Source: G965202915 sp965202915
GTDB taxonomy: Bacteria > Pseudomonadota > Gammaproteobacteria > Eutrophobiales > Eutrophobiaceae
DNA length: 64,000 bases
Assembly (NCBI GenBank): GCA_965202915.1
Contig: OZ241847.1
Coordinates: forward strand, 1,116,001 to 1,180,000
Direction: 5' to 3'
How positions within the stretch are numbered: the first letter of the stretch is position 1; the number at the start of each line of letters is the position of its first letter. A program made the translations under genes and the position numbers. Below the pieces are notes generated by a model. The model did not search any database, was not told where the DNA came from, and saw only the letters and a program-made list of their open reading frames with translations. Shown here piece by piece: positions 1 through 8,810 of this stretch.

Positions 1-3000
1 TCAGGGCGAGGTCGTTGGCGATGGTGCCCACCACCGCGGCGGCCTCGGTGCTGAGGCCCGCCAGGCTACCGAACAGGACGTAGGCCTCGCCGGCGTTGTC
101 GCCACCGTCGTTGCCCTCGCTCGCCCCGACGATGAGGTCGGCAAAGCCGTCACCGTTGACGTCGCCGGCACCGGATACGCTCCAGCCCGCCCGGTCACCG
201 TCCGTATCGCCCTGGATAATCAAACCATCCTCCGGGGCCAGTCCAGTCAAATCAATCACCCGGCGGCCGCCCATATCGCTGCCGAATGGATTAGATGAGG
301 GATCAGATGGGTCGGGCGCCTTGCCGAATATCAGATAGGCCGCACCGGCATTGTCGCCACCGTCGTCGCCATCGCGCGCCCCGACGATGAGGTCGGCAAA
401 GCCGTCGCCGTTGACGTCGCCGGCGGCGGATACGCTAAAGCCCGCATTGTCACCCGGCGCGTCACCCCGGATGATAAAGCCGTCCCCGGCGGCCAGGCTT
501 GACAGGTCTATCACTCTGCCAAAGCCGTCCTGTTTGCCAAACACGACGTAGGCCTCACCGGCATTGTCGCCACCGTCGTCGCCGCCACGGGCACCGATGA
601 TGAGGTCGGCATAGCCGTCACCGTTGATGTCGCCGGCACCGGATACGCTAAAGCCCGCATTGTCATAGGGCGCGTCACCCTGGATGATAAAGCCGTCGCC
701 GGCGGCCAGGCTTTCCAGGTCCACGACCCGGCGGCCGCCCATCAGGTTGCCAAAGTCGCCCTGTTTGCCGAACACGACGTAGGCCGCGCCGGCATAGTCG
801 CCACCGTCGTCGCCCTGGTAGGCCCCGACGATGAGGTCGGCATAGCCGTCACCGTTGACGTCGCCGGCGGCGGATACGCTTCTGCCCGCAGTGTCATAGG
901 GCGCATCGCCCTGGATGATAAAGCCGTCCGCCGGGGCCAGCCCGGACAAATTAATCACCCGTGGATTGGACGCCTTGCCAAACACGACGTAGGCCTCGCC
1001 GGCATTGGTGCCACCGTCGTCGCCCTCGTGCGCCCCGACGATGAGGTCGGCAAAGCCGTCGCCGTTGACGTCGCCGGCACCGGATACGCTTATGCCCGCC
1101 TGGTCACCGTTGGTCGCACCGGGCGCGCCGCCCTGATCGCCCCGGAGAATAAAGCCATCCCCGGCGGCCAGGCTGGTCAAATCCACGACCCGCGGGGTGG
1201 ACGCCTTGCCGAATACGACGTAGGCCTCGCCGGGATTTACCCCACCGCTGTCGTCGCCACCGTTCGCCCCGACGATGAGGTCGGCAAAGCCGTCGCCGTT
1301 GACGTCGCCGGCGGCGGATACGCTCCGGCCCGCGAAGTCACCCGGCGCATCGCCCTGGATGATAAAGCCGTCGGCGGCGGCCAGATTGGTCAAATCGATG
1401 ACCTGCGGGGGGGTACTATCCGGGCCGCCGAACAGGACGTAGGCCTCGCCGGCATTGTCGCCACCGTCGTCGCCATAGCGCGCCCCGACGATGAGGTCGG
1501 CAAAACCATCGCCGTTGACGTCGCCGGCACCGGATACGCTATAGCCCGCCTGGTCACCGGCCGCGTCGCCCTGGATAACAAAGCCCTCCGCGGCGCTGAG
1601 TTCGCTCAGGTCTATGCTGCCGAGCAGGCGGGTGATGTCGACGGTCACGGCGGTATTGACCAGCAGGCGGGCATTGCCGTTGTCGAAGACGTTGTAGGTG
1701 GTGGTGCCTATATCCTGGGTGGCGTCCGCCCGCATCCAGTCGCCTATGACGTTGACGCGGTCGCCGGCGTTGCCATCGACCCGCAGCTCGGCGCGGCTGG
1801 CCTCAGTGCCGTCGGTGCCGCGGGTGCGTACCTCGGTGAGATTCAGCAGGTCCTGGCGGGTGAGGGTCAGGCTGTTATTATTCATTCCCGGGCCGGTGCC
1901 ACTGAGGTCGATGTGCTCTATGCTGCTCAGGCGGGTGCCGGCGAGGGTGCTCAGGTCGAGGTTGAGGTCGCCACCGCTCAGGCGCAGGACGTCGGTGCCG
2001 GTGCCGCCGTCGAAGCGGAGCAGGTCGTCGGGGCCGAAACCGTCTATATTGAGGACGTCATCGCCGGCGCCGGCGAGTACGACCGTGGCCTCACCGTCGG
2101 CGTTCAGGGCGAGGTCGTTGGCGTCCGTGCCCAGGACTGCGGCGGCCTCGGTGCTGAGACCGGCCGGGCCGCCGAACAGGACGTAGGCCGCGCCGGCGTC
2201 GTTCCTGGTATCGCCCTCGGACTTGGTGACGTCGCCACCGCTCGCGCCGACGATGAGGTCGGCATAGCCGTCGCCGTTGACGTCGCCGGCGGCGGATACG
2301 CTGCTGCCCGCATTGTCATTGGGCGCATCGCCCTGGATGATAAAGCCCTCCTCCGGGTCCAGGTCATCCAAATCAATCACCCGGCGGCCGCCCATCTCGC
2401 TGCCAAAGCCGTCCGCCTTGCCGAACACCAGATAGGCCGCGCCGGCATTGTTGCCACCGTCGTCGCCATCGCGCGCCCCGACGATGAGGTCGGCAAAGCC
2501 GTCACCGTTGACGTCGCCGGCTCCGGATACGCTATAACCCGCCAGGTCACCGGCCGCGTCGCCCTGGATAACAAAGCCGTCCTCCGGGGCCAGACTTGCC
2601 AGGTCCACGACTTGGCTGCCACCCATCGGGCTGCCGAATGGATCAGATGGGTCGTCCGGTTTGCCGAATACGACGTAGGCCTCGCCGGCGTTTTCCCGCG
2701 TGTTGGCGTCGGCAGAGGATGCCCCGATGATGAGGTCGGCATAGCCGTCGCCGTTGACGTCGCCGGCTCCGGATACGCTCACGCCCACCTGGTCACCGGC
2801 CGTATCGCCCTGGATGATAAAGCCGTCCTCCGGGGCCAGGTCAGTCAAATCCACGACCCGGCGGACAATCGCGGTGGTGGTGCCATCAGGGGTGATGCGG
2901 ACGTCGTCGCCAAAATCGTCCTCTCTGCCGAACACGACGTAGGCCTCGCCGGCATAGTCGCCACCGTCGTCGCCAAAGAACGCCCCGACGATGAGGTCGG

Positions 3001-5977
3001 CATAGCCATCGCCGTTGACGTCGCCGGCAGCGGATACGCTCTGGCCCGCATAGTCACCGCCCATATCACCCTGGATGATAAAGCCGTCCTCCGGGGCCAG
3101 CTCAGTCAAATCCACGACCCGGCGGACAATCGCGGTGGTGGTGCCATCAGGGGTGATGCTGACGTCTTCGCCAAAGTTGTCCTCTCTGCCGAACACGACG
3201 TAGGCCTCGCCGGCCCTGGTGCCACCGTCGTCGCCTTGGCGTGCCCCGACGATGAGGTCGGCATAGCCGTCGCCGTTGACGTCGCCGGCAGCGGATACGC
3301 TCTGGCCCGCATTGTCACCGCTCATATCGCCCTGGATGATAAAGCCGTCCCCGGCGGCCAGGCTTGCCAGGTCTATGACCCGGCGGCCGTTACTGTCCGC
3401 GCTGCCAAAACCGGAGGTCTTGCCGAACACGACGTAGGCCTCGCCGGCATCGGTATCACCGTCGTCGCCCCCGAAAGCCCCGACGATGAGGTCGGCATAG
3501 CCGTCGCCATTGACGTCGCCGGCACCGGATACGCTCACGCCCGCCCCGTCAAGGTCCGCATCGCCCTGGATGATAAAGCCGTCCGCCGGCGCCAGCTCAG
3601 TCAAATCCACGACCCGTGGGGTGGTATCGCCCGAATCGGCGGCCCGGCCAAATACGACGTAGGCCTCGCCGGCCAGGTTGCCACCGTCGCCGCCCAGGCG
3701 CGCCCCGACGATGAAGTCGGCATAGCCGTCGCCGTTGACGTCGCCGGCTCCGGATACGCTCGTGCCCGCCTGGTCACCGCCCGCGTCACCCTGGACAACA
3801 AAGCCCTCCGCGACGCTGAGCGCGCCCAGGTCTATGAAGTCCAGCCTGCGGGTCACCTCGATACTCACAACCACCGGCTCGGCGGCCCGCAGACCCTCAT
3901 CGTCCGCCACCTGCAACGTGAAACCGTCGGAGACGGCATTACCGCCTCCATGGACGTACACCACCTCGCCCGCCTCAAGCTGGGCCTGAGTAAATGAATC
4001 GATGGCCGTGCCCGCGGCACCGCTCAGTTCCAATCTCCCCCCTGATAAGGGGGGCAGGGGGGGCTCAGGGTCGGCCACCAGCGTCCAGGTGAGTGCGGCC
4101 GCATCATCGCCCGCATCCACGTCCGTCGCCGCCAGGTCTGCCACCGTCAGCACGTAGCTTGCGCCCTCAACCACCGTGAACCCGCCATCCCCGGTGGTGG
4201 TCGGCGCGTCGTTGGCGTCGGAGATTGCAAGGCTGAGGTCGGCGGTCGCCCCCGCCGGGTTGCGCGTCGCCTGCACGGTGACCGCCAGGTCCGGGTTGGT
4301 CTCAAAGTCCAGCGTGGCGCCGGCTCTCAGGAAGAGCACGTCCTGGTCTTCGTTGAGCTCAAACAGCGCGGCGTCGGGGCCGACCAGTTGCAGGCCGCGC
4401 TCGCCGCCATCGTTATCCATGACGGCTATATCGGCGACTCGTGTGCGGGCGGTGACGTCGGCGTCCTCGGCCAATGCGGGCGGGGTGCCCAGCGTCGCCA
4501 CCGGGGTCAGCGTCACACTCATCGGGGCCGTGTCCGTCGGCGTGGAGAGGGCCACGGTCAGCGGTATGATAGGCCGCACAGTGCCCTCCGGGTCGTCCGG
4601 GTTTTGCAGGCGGACTGCAAAGTTGTCACTCCTATCATCATTGCCGCCGGTATGGACGTAGAAGACCTGGCCGGCCTCAAGCTGGGCCTGGGTGAATGTA
4701 TCGATGGCGGTGGCGGTGGCGTCGCTCAGTGCCAGGCGGCCGTTCATCGGGGCGGTGGTGACCGTCCAGCTGAGGGCGAGGCCGGCATTGTCCGGGTCGC
4801 GGGCGCTGAGGTCGGTGGTGGTGAGGGCATAGCTGGCGCCGGTATCGACCTCTATGGCGCGGTCGCCGGAGGTGGCCACCGGGAACAGGTCGTCGACTCG
4901 GTCCAGCAGTTCGATATACACCTGTTGGCGGCCGGCGGCGGACAGGCCATTGTCTTCGGTGGTGAGGTCGCCGAGCAGGGTTTCCCGCAGGCTGGGGCTG
5001 GCGCGCAGGATGTCCTCAAATCGCAGGGCATAGTACAGCACGCGCACGTCCGGCAGGTCTATGACGCCATCACGATTCAGGTCCAGCATCGGCATGGCGA
5101 CGATGATGGTGCCGGCGGCGTTGCTGACGTTGCCCAGCAAATTCAATGCCGCCAGCCGGGTGGCCACGTCCTGGCCGGGATTGGCGACGTTGAGGCTGCT
5201 CAGCAGCGTCATCAGGTTGGCCGGGGACTGCGGCAGGGCGAGGTAATACAAAGCCTGGGCGTCCTGCGGGTTGACGACGTCGTCCTGGTTCAGGTTCAAC
5301 GGCACGTCCAACACCGGCCCGGTCTGGAACGCCACCTCATACCGGGGCTGATGGGAGAAACTTTCCCCCGCCAAGGGGGGCTGTTGGGCCAGGCTTCCCC
5401 CTGATGAGGGGGGCTGTTGAGCCAAACTCCCCCCTGATGAGGGGGGCTGGGGGGATTGGTGTTGCTCCGCCAGGCCGCGGTGCAGTTCGGTAAAGGCGCG
5501 GTGCAGTTCGGAGATAGTCTCCCCCGGCCCCTGGCCGCCCTTATCAGGGGGATTGATGGTTAGAGCATGGAGCAGGCCCGCAGGCGGCGCCAGGAGCGGG
5601 CCTACAGTACCCCCAGGCGCGGCGCTTTGCCGCTCAGCGGCCGGGGTATCGGTGCTCAGGGTTGTGCTCAGGTCCATGCTTAGGGCCGTGCTCAAGTCGA
5701 TGCTTAGGGCCGTGCCCAGGGTCGCGCTCAAGTCCGGCGGCAAAATAACCGGCACAAGTTGAGGGGATGAGACCCTATTCGGGGACGTCGCCGTCGCCTC
5801 AGTAGCCGCCGGATTCACCAGCAACAGCGTTTGGCCCTCCGCCGGCGCAGTCGCCTCCTCCGCCCGATAGACACGATTGCCCGCCCCCGTAACCGGCGAC
5901 AGAGCCATCAGCGGCGAGTTCGTAAGTGGATTGAAGGACAACGGGCGCAGGCCCTTGAGTTTCGCTTTTTCAGTCAT
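1..5977 (-). CDS. Giant FG-GAP beta-propeller surface protein (C-terminus beyond window)
   Basis: At least 1992 codons are open in one frame from the ATG at 5977 to the left edge. Visible domains in order are: an N-terminal segment without a classical signal peptide; a Pro/Gly-rich stretch made of in-frame copies of a short DNA repeat (about residues 175-200); two dockerin-like calcium motifs (about 220-245 and 300-325, with DLNRDG); cadherin/CSPG-like modules (about 365-690); seven FG-GAP units (about 700-1250) with the core GDVNGDGYADLIVGA; an RTX/VCBS-like linker (about 1250-1460); and seven more FG-GAP units (about 1460-1957). The linker sequence begins again at the window edge. Such proteins are usually secreted calcium-binding adhesins; that role is inferred. 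The frame was checked between the start and the first and last repeats. It is absent from short-ORF lists because its stop lies outside the window. Confidence 0.88.
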   Translation of the reverse strand, partial: MTEKAKLKGLRPLSFNPLTNSPLMALSPVTGAGNRVYRAEEATAPAEGQTLLLVNPAATEATATSPNRVSSPQLVPVILPPDLSATLGTALSIDLSTALSMDLSTTLSTDTPAAERQSAAPGGTVGPLLAPPAGLLHALTINPPDKGGQGPGETISELHRAFTELHRGLAEQHQSPQPPSSGGSLAQQPPSSGGSLAQQPPLAGESFSHQPRYEVAFQTGPVLDVPLNLNQDDVVNPQDAQALYYLALPQSPANLMTLLSSLNVANPGQDVATRLAALNLLGNVSNAAGTIIVAMPMLDLNRDGVIDLPDVRVLYYALRFEDILRASPSLRETLLGDLTTEDNGLSAAGRQQVYIELLDRVDDLFPVATSGDRAIEVDTGASYALTTTDLSARDPDNAGLALSWTVTTAPMNGRLALSDATATAIDTFTQAQLEAGQVFYVHTGGNDDRSDNFAVRLQNPDDPEGTVRPIIPLTVALSTPTDTAPMSVTLTPVATLGTPPALAEDADVTARTRVADIAVMDNDGGERGLQLVGPDAALFELNEDQDVLFLRAGATLDFETNPDLAVTVQATRNPAGATADLSLAISDANDAPTTTGDGGFTVVEGASYVLTVADLAATDVDAGDDAAALTWTLVADPEPPLPPLSGGRLELSGAAGTAIDSFTQAQLEAGEVVYVHGGGNAVSDGFTLQVADDEGLRAAEPVVVSIEVTRRLDFIDLGALSVAEGFVVQGDAGGDQAGTSVSGAGDVNGDGYADFIVGARLGGDGGNLAGEAYVVFGRAADSGDTTPRVVDLTELAPADGFIIQGDADLDGAGVSVSGAGDVNGDGYADLIVGAFGGDDGDTDAGEAYVVFGKTSGFGSADSNGRRVIDLASLAAGDGFIIQGDMSGDNAGQSVSAAGDVNGDGYADLIVGARQGDDGGTRAGEAYVVFGREDNFGEDVSITPDGTTTAIVRRVVDLTELAPEDGFIIQGDMGGDYAGQSVSAAGDVNGDGYADLIVGAFFGDDGGDYAGEAYVVFGREDDFGDDVRITPDGTTTAIVRRVVDLTDLAPEDGFIIQGDTAGDQVGVSVSGAGDVNGDGYADLIIGASSADANTRENAGEAYVVFGKPDDPSDPFGSPMGGSQVVDLASLAPEDGFVIQGDAAGDLAGYSVSGAGDVNGDGFADLIVGARDGDDGGNNAGAAYLVFGKADGFGSEMGGRRVIDLDDLDPEEGFIIQGDAPNDNAGSSVSAAGDVNGDGYADLIVGASGGDVTKSEGDTRNDAGAAYVLFGGPAGLSTEAAAVLGTDANDLALNADGEATVVLAGAGDDVLNIDGFGPDDLLRFDGGTGTDVLRLSGGDLNLDLSTLAGTRLSSIEHIDLSGTGPGMNNNSLTLTRQDLLNLTEVRTRGTDGTEASRAELRVDGNAGDRVNVIGDWMRADATQDIGTTTYNVFDNGNARLLVNTAVTVDITRLLGSIDLSELSAAEGFVIQGDAAGDQAGYSVSGAGDVNGDGFADLIVGARYGDDGGDNAGEAYVLFGGPDSTPPQVIDLTNLAAADGFIIQGDAPGDFAGRSVSAAGDVNGDGFADLIVGANGGDDSGGVNPGEAYVVFGKASTPRVVDLTSLAAGDGFILRGDQGGAPGATNGDQAGISVSGAGDVNGDGFADLIVGAHEGDDGGTNAGEAYVVFGKASNPRVINLSGLAPADGFIIQGDAPYDTAGRSVSAAGDVNGDGYADLIVGAYQGDDGGDYAGAAYVVFGKQGDFGNLMGGRRVVDLESLAAGDGFIIQGDAPYDNAGFSVSGAGDINGDGYADLIIGARGGDDGGDNAGEAYVVFGKQDGFGRVIDLSSLAAGDGFIIRGDAPGDNAGFSVSAAGDVNGDGFADLIVGARDGDDGGDNAGAAYLIFGKAPDPSDPSSNPFGSDMGGRRVIDLTGLAPEDGLIIQGDTDGDRAGWSVSGAGDVNGDGFADLIVGASEGNDGGDNAGEAYVLFGSLAGLSTEAAAVVGTIANDLAL

Positions 5978-6026
5978 GGTGCAGGTCTCGTTATGGTCAT
6001 TGTAAATGTGTCGGTGAACATTCCAT

Positions 6027-6060
6027 ATTATAGTATAAATTGATTATAGTATAAATTGAA
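6027..6060 (-). promoter_or_regulatory. Probable promoter of the FG-GAP gene with duplicated -10 box
   Basis: On the minus strand a TATAAT box (6027-6032) lies 50 bases upstream of the start codon, and a second copy lies 16-17 bases further up (6043-6048) in a tandem duplication. The -35 match is weak. The same TATAAT with the same flanks precedes the truncated paralogue (box at 10226-10231), where the duplication is absent, so the upstream region was copied together with the gene. Confidence 0.5.
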
Positions 6061-6169
6061 TTTTATGGGCGGAATTTTGTGGGCGATGGGCGGTGGGCGA
6101 TGGGCGGAAATTTGGGGGCGGTGGGCGGAAATTACTCGCGTCTGCCTGAGTTGTGCCGGTGTTTATTCG

Positions 6170-6204
6170 GCCGTTACAGGAGTCGGGGACTCCCGTTGCG
6201 GGTA
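6170..6204. repeat. Repeat family R1, copy 1
   Basis: A 35-bp imperfect palindrome that starts GCCGTTACAGGAG and ends CCCGTTGCGGGTA. Further copies are at 7340-7374, 8496-8530, 9674-9708 and 10286-10320, and an inverted relative lies in the yibQ 3' end near 10714-10746. All are outside or at the ends of genes, as expected for REP-like extragenic elements. Confidence 0.8.
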
Positions 6205-6300
6205 AAACAATCAACCTTATCGTCAGGCTGGCACTCAGCACCGCTCGCGGTGTGGTTGGGGGTTTGATGTTGATTCGGCAAAGTCCCGATGTTGCTCGAA

Positions 6301-6359
6301 CCCCCCCTTGTCAGGGGGGGTGGTTGGGAGTGGCTCAGTAGCCCCCCTGACAAGGGGGG
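6301..6359. repeat. Repeat family R2, pair of C6/G6 hairpins
   Basis: Two perfect hairpins lie at 6301-6320 and 6342-6359. Each is a run of six or seven C, a six-base loop (TTGTCA or TGACAA) and a matching run of G. The same element occurs at 9799-9816, 9838-9855, 10411-10428 and 10449-10465, and inside the giant FG-GAP gene at 4037-4054 and within 5398-5445. Confidence 0.8.
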
Positions 6360-6453
6360 TTGGGGGGTTTGGTGTTGATTCGGCAAAGACTTCGGTGCAG
6401 TTTGGGAATCCGGGGGTGATTGGGGAATCCGGCGTGCCGAGTGTGTGTTTTAT

Positions 6454-6471
6454 CGGGGTCGGGAGACCCCG
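6454..6471. repeat. Repeat family R3 hairpin, copy 1 of 6
   Basis: A perfect hairpin with stem CGGGGTC/GACCCCG and loop GGGA, embedded in a longer conserved block. Other copies are at 7503-7520, 7629-7646, 8660-8677, 8786-8803 and 10560-10577. Copies 1, 3 and 5 sit just past the stop codons of the three DUF1640 genes, so they may act as 3'-end hairpins, but no T-run follows. Confidence 0.8.
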
Positions 6472-6478
6472 ACTCCTG

Positions 6479-7195
6479 TCAACTCAACTTAATCAACCCA
6501 ACAACCACGCCGATCTGCGCAATCATCGCACCAATGATCCAGCGCGTCAGTCTTGATTCGGTATTGGCAATGTCCGCCCTCACCTCGGCAATGTCCGCCC
6601 TGGTGTCCGCACGCAGTTTCTCTATTTCCCCCTGGGTAGCCAAGCGCAGTTTCTCTATGTCCGCCTTTACCTCAGCAATGTCGGCCCTGGTGTCCGCGCG
6701 CAGTTTCTCTATGTCCGCCTTCACCTCGGCAATGTCCGCCTGGGTGGCCAAGCGTAGTTTCTCTATGTCCGCCTTCACCTCAGCAATGTCCGCCTTGGTG
6801 TCCGCGCGCAGTTTCTCTATGTCCGCCTGGGTGGCCGCGCGTAGTTTCTCTATGTCCGACTGGGTGGCCAGGCGCAGTTTCTCTATGTCCGCCTTCACCT
6901 CAGCAATGTCGGCCCTAGTGTCCGCGCGCAGTTTCTCTATGTCCGCCTGGGTGGCCAGGCGCAGTTTCTCTATGTCCGCCTTCACCTCGGCAATGTCCGA
7001 CTGGGTGGCCAGACGTAGTTTCTCCATGTTCTCGCTGGTAGTCAGGCGTAGTTTCTCTATGTCCTCTCTGGTGGCCAGATTGCTGTTAATCATAGCGACC
7101 TGTTCACCGGCCAGGGCTTCGGCCTGCGCTTCGGTGAAACCCGATGCAGTCAGGTGCTTGACAAATTTATAGGTGTCAAATGCGAGGGCTTCCAT
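6479..7195 (-). CDS. DUF1640-type coiled-coil membrane protein, copy A
   Basis: A 238-residue protein. The N-terminal 40 residues (FDTYKFVKHLTASGF) resemble the DUF1640/CCDC90 family. They are followed by about 160 residues of near-perfect coiled coil built from 11-residue units (ADIEKLRLATQ or ADIEKLRADTR) and 7-residue units (ADIAEVK). A single C-terminal membrane segment (WIIGAMIAQIGVVVGLIKL) ends the protein. The family is found in bacteria and in mitochondrial inner-membrane proteins; its bacterial role is not established. It is the last of three tandem paralogues, and the copies differ in the order and number of coiled-coil units, as expected from recombination between repeats. Shine-Dalgarno sequence is weak. 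Confidence 0.85.
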   Translation of the reverse strand: MEALAFDTYKFVKHLTASGFTEAQAEALAGEQVAMINSNLATREDIEKLRLTTSENMEKLRLATQSDIAEVKADIEKLRLATQADIEKLRADTRADIAEVKADIEKLRLATQSDIEKLRAATQADIEKLRADTKADIAEVKADIEKLRLATQADIAEVKADIEKLRADTRADIAEVKADIEKLRLATQGEIEKLRADTRADIAEVRADIANTESRLTRWIIGAMIAQIGVVVGLIKLS

Positions 7196-7284
7196 ATTCA
7201 GGTGCCGGATAATTTTATCGGTATGGCAGGGATCTTCCTCTTGCCACGGTGTGTTACCGGTATGCTCAGATCTCTCATATGGCT

Positions 7285-7313
7285 AGTATAGACCCACGTC
7301 CCGCCGTTATCAA
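7285..7313 (-). promoter_or_regulatory. Sigma-70 promoter of DUF1640 copy A
   Basis: On the minus strand TTGATA (7308-7313) and TATACT (7285-7290) are separated by exactly 17 bases. Both boxes and the spacing are kept in all three copies of the gene, giving a leader of about 80 bases. Confidence 0.75.
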
Positions 7314-7339
7314 ATAAATTTTCAGCAGGGGCCTGCACC

Positions 7340-7374
7340 GCCGTTACAGGAGCCCGTAACTCCCGTTGCGGGTA
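7340..7374. repeat. Repeat family R1, copy 2
   Basis: Same 35-bp element as at 6170. It is part of the block copied with each DUF1640 gene and lies just upstream of the promoter. Confidence 0.8.
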
Positions 7375-7502
7375 TATAAAAACCAACATTATCGTCAACC
7401 CCACAACTCAGCCCCCCTCACAACCCAGTTCGAGCAAAGCCCCCGTGCAGTTCAGAAATCCAGGTTGCTCAGAGAATCCGGCGTGCCGGGTGTGTGTTTT
7501 AT

Positions 7503-7520
7503 CGGGGTCGGGAGACCCCG
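7503..7520. repeat. Repeat family R3 hairpin, copy 2
   Basis: Stem CGGGGTC/GACCCCG with GGGA loop. It lies 109 bases left of copy 3 within a local duplication of the surrounding block (about 7445-7540 and 7565-7655). Confidence 0.8.
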
Positions 7521-7628
7521 ACTCCTGTCAAGGGGGGTTGGGGGGTTTGATGTTGCTTCGGCAAGCCCCGATGCAGTTCAGAAATCCAGGTTGCTCAGAG
7601 AATCCGGCGTGCCGAGTGTGTGTTTTAT

Positions 7629-7646
7629 CGGGGTCGGGAGACCCCG
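7629..7646. repeat. Repeat family R3 hairpin, copy 3
   Basis: Same hairpin, placed just beyond the stop codon of DUF1640 copy B, at the same offset as copy 1 from copy A. Confidence 0.8.
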
Positions 7647-7653
7647 ACTCCTG

Positions 7654-8349
7654 TCAACTCAACTTAATCAACCCGACAACCACGCCGATCTGCGCAATCA
7701 TCGCACCAATGATCCAGCGCGTCAGTCTTGATTCGGTATTGGCAATGTCCGCCCTCACCTCGGCAATGTCCGCCCTGGTGTCCGCACGCAGTTTCTCTAT
7801 GTCCGCCTGGGTGGCCAAGCGTAGTTTCTCTATGTCCGCCTGGGTGGCCAGGCGCAGTTTCTCTATGTCCGCCTTCACCTCGGCTATGTCCGCCCTGGTG
7901 TCCGCGCGCAGTTTCTCTATTTCCGCCTTCACCTCGGCTATGTCCGCCCTGGTGTCCGCGCGCAGTTTCTCTATGTCCGCCTTGGTGTCCGCGCGCAGTT
8001 TCTCTATTTCCGCCTTGACCTCGGCTATGTCCGCCTGGGTGGCCAGGCGCAGTTTCTCTATGTCCGCCTTCACCTCGGCAATGTCTGACTGGGTGGCCAG
8101 GCGCAGTTTCTCCATGTCCTCGCTGGTGGCCAGGCGCAGTTTCTCCATGTCCTCGCTGGTGGCCAGGCGTAGTTTCTCTATGTCCGCCTGGGTAGTCAGG
8201 CGTAGTTTCTCTATGTCCTCTCTGGTGGCCAGATTGCTGTTAATCATATCGACCTGCTCACCGGCCAGGGCTTCGGCCTGCGCTTCGGTGAAACCCGATG
8301 CAGTCAGGTGCTTGACAAATTTATAGGTGTCAAATGCGAGGGCTTCCAT
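7654..8349 (-). CDS. DUF1640-type coiled-coil membrane protein, copy B
   Basis: A 231-residue paralogue of copy A with the same N-terminal domain, coiled coil and C-terminal membrane segment. The frame stays open to an upstream ATG at 8451, but the start at 8349 is chosen because it matches copies A and C exactly and because the upstream start would lie inside the leader downstream of the conserved promoter. The coiled coil has a different arrangement of 7- and 11-residue units, including two consecutive SEDMEKLRLAT units. Function unknown beyond a probable membrane-anchored rod. Confidence 0.85.
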   Translation of the reverse strand: MEALAFDTYKFVKHLTASGFTEAQAEALAGEQVDMINSNLATREDIEKLRLTTQADIEKLRLATSEDMEKLRLATSEDMEKLRLATQSDIAEVKADIEKLRLATQADIAEVKAEIEKLRADTKADIEKLRADTRADIAEVKAEIEKLRADTRADIAEVKADIEKLRLATQADIEKLRLATQADIEKLRADTRADIAEVRADIANTESRLTRWIIGAMIAQIGVVVGLIKLS

Positions 8350-8438
8350 ATTCAGGTGCCGGATAATTTTATTGGTACGGCAGTTATCATCCTCTTGCCA
8401 CGGTGTGTTACCGGTATGCTCATATCTTTCATATAGCC

Positions 8439-8467
8439 AGTATAGACCCATGCCCCGCCGTTATCAA
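8439..8467 (-). promoter_or_regulatory. Sigma-70 promoter of DUF1640 copy B
   Basis: TTGATA (8462-8467) and TATACT (8439-8444) on the minus strand with a 17-base spacer, identical in arrangement to the promoters of copies A and C. Confidence 0.75.
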
Positions 8468-8495
8468 ATAAAATTGTTCAGCAGGGGGCTGCACG

Positions 8496-8530
8496 GCCGT
8501 TACAGGAGCCCGTAACTCCCGTTGCGGGTA
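8496..8530. repeat. Repeat family R1, copy 3
   Basis: Same 35-bp element, upstream of the copy B promoter. Confidence 0.8.
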
Positions 8531-8659
8531 TATAAAAACCAACATTATCGTCAACCCCACAACTCAGCCCCCCCTCACAACCCAGTTCGAGCAAAGCCCC
8601 CGTGCAGTCCAGGAATCCGGGTTGCTCAGAGAATCCGGCATGCCGGGTGTGTGTTTTAT

Positions 8660-8677
8660 CGGGGTCGGGAGACCCCG
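8660..8677. repeat. Repeat family R3 hairpin, copy 4
   Basis: Same hairpin in the spacer between DUF1640 copies B and C; paired with copy 5 in a local duplication like that at 7503/7629. Confidence 0.8.
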
Positions 8678-8785
8678 ACTCCTGACAAGGGGGGTTGGGG
8701 GGTTTGATGTTGCTTGGGCAAGCCCCGATGCAGTCCAGAAATCCCGGTCGCTCAGAGAATCCGGCGTGCCGAGTGTGTGTTTTAT

Positions 8786-8803
8786 CGGGGTCGGGAGACC
8801 CCG
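8786..8803. repeat. Repeat family R3 hairpin, copy 5
   Basis: Same hairpin just beyond the stop codon of DUF1640 copy C. Confidence 0.8.
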
Positions 8804-8810
8804 ACTCCTG

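Noticed and set aside
1028..3997. A 989-codon plus-strand frame with repeated PDDEVG and AVDVAG units
   Set aside because: It is the antisense shadow of the FG-GAP repeats. The minus strand gives the textbook GDVNGDGYADLIVGA core in a frame continuous with the start at 5977.
4388..5404. A 338-codon plus-strand frame
   Set aside because: Antisense to the cadherin- and dockerin-like part of the same gene; residues have no domain character.
8350..8451. N-terminal extension of DUF1640 copy B to an ATG at 8451
   Set aside because: The other two copies start at the position matching 8349, and the extension lies in the leader DNA.
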